Under the pieces are notes generated by a model, which saw nothing but the letters and a program-made list of their open reading frames with translations, ran no database searches and had not been told where the DNA came from. A program made the position numbers and the translations under genes. Below are positions 62,640 through 64,000 of a DNA stretch of 64,000 nt, in pieces. Source of the stretch: Metallosphaera yellowstonensis MK1 (GTDB taxonomy: Archaea > Thermoproteota > Thermoprotei_A > Sulfolobales > Sulfolobaceae); the NCBI RefSeq assembly GCF_000243315.1, contig NZ_JH597770.1:81859-145858 (forward strand), given 5' to 3'. Position 1 is the stretch's first letter, and each line of letters opens with the position of its first letter.

Positions 62640-63911
62640 TTAGGCTGATCGTGAAGCTAGATGCTTTAAGAAGGCCTTCATCCACTCCTTAGCCTTAAGG
62701 TAGTCCTGCACGAAGATGTTTTCGTTGAAGGAATGTATGTTAGAGCCAGGGTGCTCCACCCCCACTCCGTCGGCGATCTGGTTATTCCCAAGAATTCTGG
62801 CGAAGGATTCCATAGGCCCCGTCCCGTAACTGTTTGGAAGTACCTCAGGATCCATGCCGTATACCTCCCTGGCAGAGGCGATGAGGCCCTGGGCCACTTC
62901 ACTTTTGATGGATGTCCTGTAAGGTCTTACCTTTCCCCAAACCTTGATTTCGACCCCCTTTCCTTCAAGGAACCTCTGCAAGGAACTCAGCACCCTCTCT
63001 GGATCCTGGTCCGGCACTAACCTGAAGTCCAGTTTCGCGAAGGCTATCGATGGGATTATCGTCTTAGACCCTTCACCTATATAGCCTGAGTAGAGACCAG
63101 CGATGTTGCACGTTGGCTCCTCAACCAACCTCCTCTGAAAGTCAGGTGTTAGGTTCTGCCCAAGGGCCCTCTCCATGGATTTTAGATCGCCCTTGAGGTA
63201 TTTGACATCTTCTTCGCTTAACCATCGTACATCATCGTAGAAGCCAGGTATCCTTATCTTCCCATCCTCACTTTTGAGTGAGTTGAGTGTCCTGACCAAC
63301 TCCCACGCTGGATTCCTAGCTACTGGAGCGTACATGGAGTGTAGATCCTTCTCAGTCTTCAGCAAGAGTTCCACGTATAGGAGTCCCTTCACTCCGAGCA
63401 CAATCTCTGGAGCGCCAGACGATCCTCTCCCAGCACCTTCCCAGAGAACATAGTCGGCCTTGAGCAAGTCCTTGTGTCTCTGGAGAAAAGCGTCCATATT
63501 TGGACTTCCGATCTCTTCCTCCCCCTCATAGATGAACTTCACATTCAGTGGCGGCTTTCCCATCTCCACGACTGCCTGAAGTCTAGCCATGAGGGATCCC
63601 TTATCGTCACCGACGCCACGACCGAAAATCCTACCGTCCCTTTCCACCGGGTTAAAAGGATCGGTGTTCCACTTCTCTAAGGGCTCGGCCGGTTGCACAT
63701 CATAATGGTTGTAGACCAGGAGCGTACGTTTAGCCCTCACATCTATTTCACCGTAGACATAGGGATTCGTGGATGCATCCTTGATCAGCTGAGCCTGAAT
63801 ACCGTGAGCCTCCATGTAATCCTTTATGAACTTGGCCCCCTCCTCTCCTCGGCCATGCGCTGAAGTAGTGTCGATCTTCACGAACTCCATTAAATCCTGA
63901 AGCTGGGTCAC
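62640..63911 (-). CDS. M20-family metallopeptidase or deacylase
   Basis: A 423-residue M20 enzyme. The metal and catalytic signatures are NHYDVQP, GRGVGDDKGSLMARLQAV, EGEEEIGSPNM and DYVLWEGAGR; the C-terminal VEHPGSNIHSFNENIFVQDY gives the last His. A dimerisation lid domain is inserted in the middle. The family covers dipeptidases, carboxypeptidases and N-acyl amino-acid deacylases; the substrate is not clear. Divergent from the gene that begins at 63949. Confidence 0.9.
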   Translation of the reverse strand: MTQLQDLMEFVKIDTTSAHGRGEEGAKFIKDYMEAHGIQAQLIKDASTNPYVYGEIDVRAKRTLLVYNHYDVQPAEPLEKWNTDPFNPVERDGRIFGRGVGDDKGSLMARLQAVVEMGKPPLNVKFIYEGEEEIGSPNMDAFLQRHKDLLKADYVLWEGAGRGSSGAPEIVLGVKGLLYVELLLKTEKDLHSMYAPVARNPAWELVRTLNSLKSEDGKIRIPGFYDDVRWLSEEDVKYLKGDLKSMERALGQNLTPDFQRRLVEEPTCNIAGLYSGYIGEGSKTIIPSIAFAKLDFRLVPDQDPERVLSSLQRFLEGKGVEIKVWGKVRPYRTSIKSEVAQGLIASAREVYGMDPEVLPNSYGTGPMESFARILGNNQIADGVGVEHPGSNIHSFNENIFVQDYLKAKEWMKAFLKHLASRSA

Positions 63912-63948
63912 GGGTTTTTTATTTTCAGACCCTCCTTAAAATATACCC

Positions 63949-64000
63949 ATGATAAAATACGCCGAATACGTGAGGCATTCCATGACGGAACCCATACTGA
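63949..64000 (+). CDS. Start of a gene cut by the window end
   Basis: An ATG at 63949 opens a frame that runs off the window: MIKYAEYVRHSMTEPIL. An AT-rich TTAAAATATA element lies about 15 nt upstream, which is closer than usual. The N-terminal sequence alone does not allow a family call. Confidence 0.4.
   Translation, partial: MIKYAEYVRHSMTEPIL

Noticed and set aside
62620-62692. Short frame starting MNDEEKIRLIVKL at 62621
   Set aside because: It overlaps the end of the M20 peptidase gene on the other strand and ends after 23 codons; too little to support a gene.
1-64000. tRNA or rRNA genes
   Set aside because: Scanning gene-free stretches by eye for T-arm consensus and CCA-like ends gave nothing; intron-containing archaeal tRNAs could still be missed, and tRNAscan-SE would settle it.

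Overview
The window is a thermoacidophilic crenarchaeal chromosome segment of the order Sulfolobales, most likely Metallosphaera or a close relative. The strongest evidence is a 655-residue acyl-CoA ligase (15309-17276) that matches the Metallosphaera 3-hydroxypropionyl-CoA synthetase as I remember it, together with a carboxyltransferase subunit of acetyl/propionyl-CoA carboxylase (4429-6003). Both belong to the 3-hydroxypropionate/4-hydroxybutyrate CO2-fixation cycle. Short or leaderless promoters, the Dpo2 DNA-polymerase operon, Hel308, archaeal Trm10 and IS families typical of Sulfolobales agree. I see no rRNA, tRNA or CRISPR array.

Layout. 1-4055: a Tat-exported molybdopterin oxidoreductase with a membrane partner, then an ABC ATPase and a fused double permease. 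4429-8262: carboxylase subunit, a small protein and Hel308. 8507-9728: an intact IS4-like element. 10072-17276: PEP carboxykinase, an MBL hydrolase, an APC transporter and the 3-HP-CoA ligase. 17384-19855: the Dpo2 operon, with a candidate DNA-damage promoter motif. 19943-28895: an AT-rich island bracketed by two decayed, oppositely oriented IS256-like elements. It holds a STAND/TPR regulator, an ORF cut by a decayed IS4-like copy, an iteron-like and pyrimidine-tract region and a double-cupredoxin membrane protein. 29433-38500: methyltransferase, esterase, secreted protein, fumarase, regulators and an APC transporter. 39082-41569: a TnpB element with an ISH3-like element inside its end hairpin. 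41833-64000: dense housekeeping (PurE/PurK, triose-phosphate isomerase, CoA-transferase halves, ADP-forming acyl-CoA synthetase, threonine synthase, Trm10, aconitase, Lut-like Fe-S pair, lipoate ligase with H-protein, SfsA, M20 peptidase).

How it works together. The carboxylase subunit, 3-HP-CoA ligase, fumarase, aconitase, PEP carboxykinase and triose-phosphate isomerase link CO2 fixation to C4 acids, PEP and sugar phosphates. Mobile elements account for most of the non-housekeeping DNA. The best candidates for something undescribed are: the 25.2-25.9 kb repeat and pyrimidine region inside the IS-bracketed island; the ISH3-like insertion in the loop of a TnpB end hairpin; a 295-bp promoter-plus-small-ORF cassette present at 11.9 and 52.6 kb, whose second copy carries the tail of the neighbouring hydrolase gene; and a small membrane-protein frame with an in-frame amber codon at 55597-55710.
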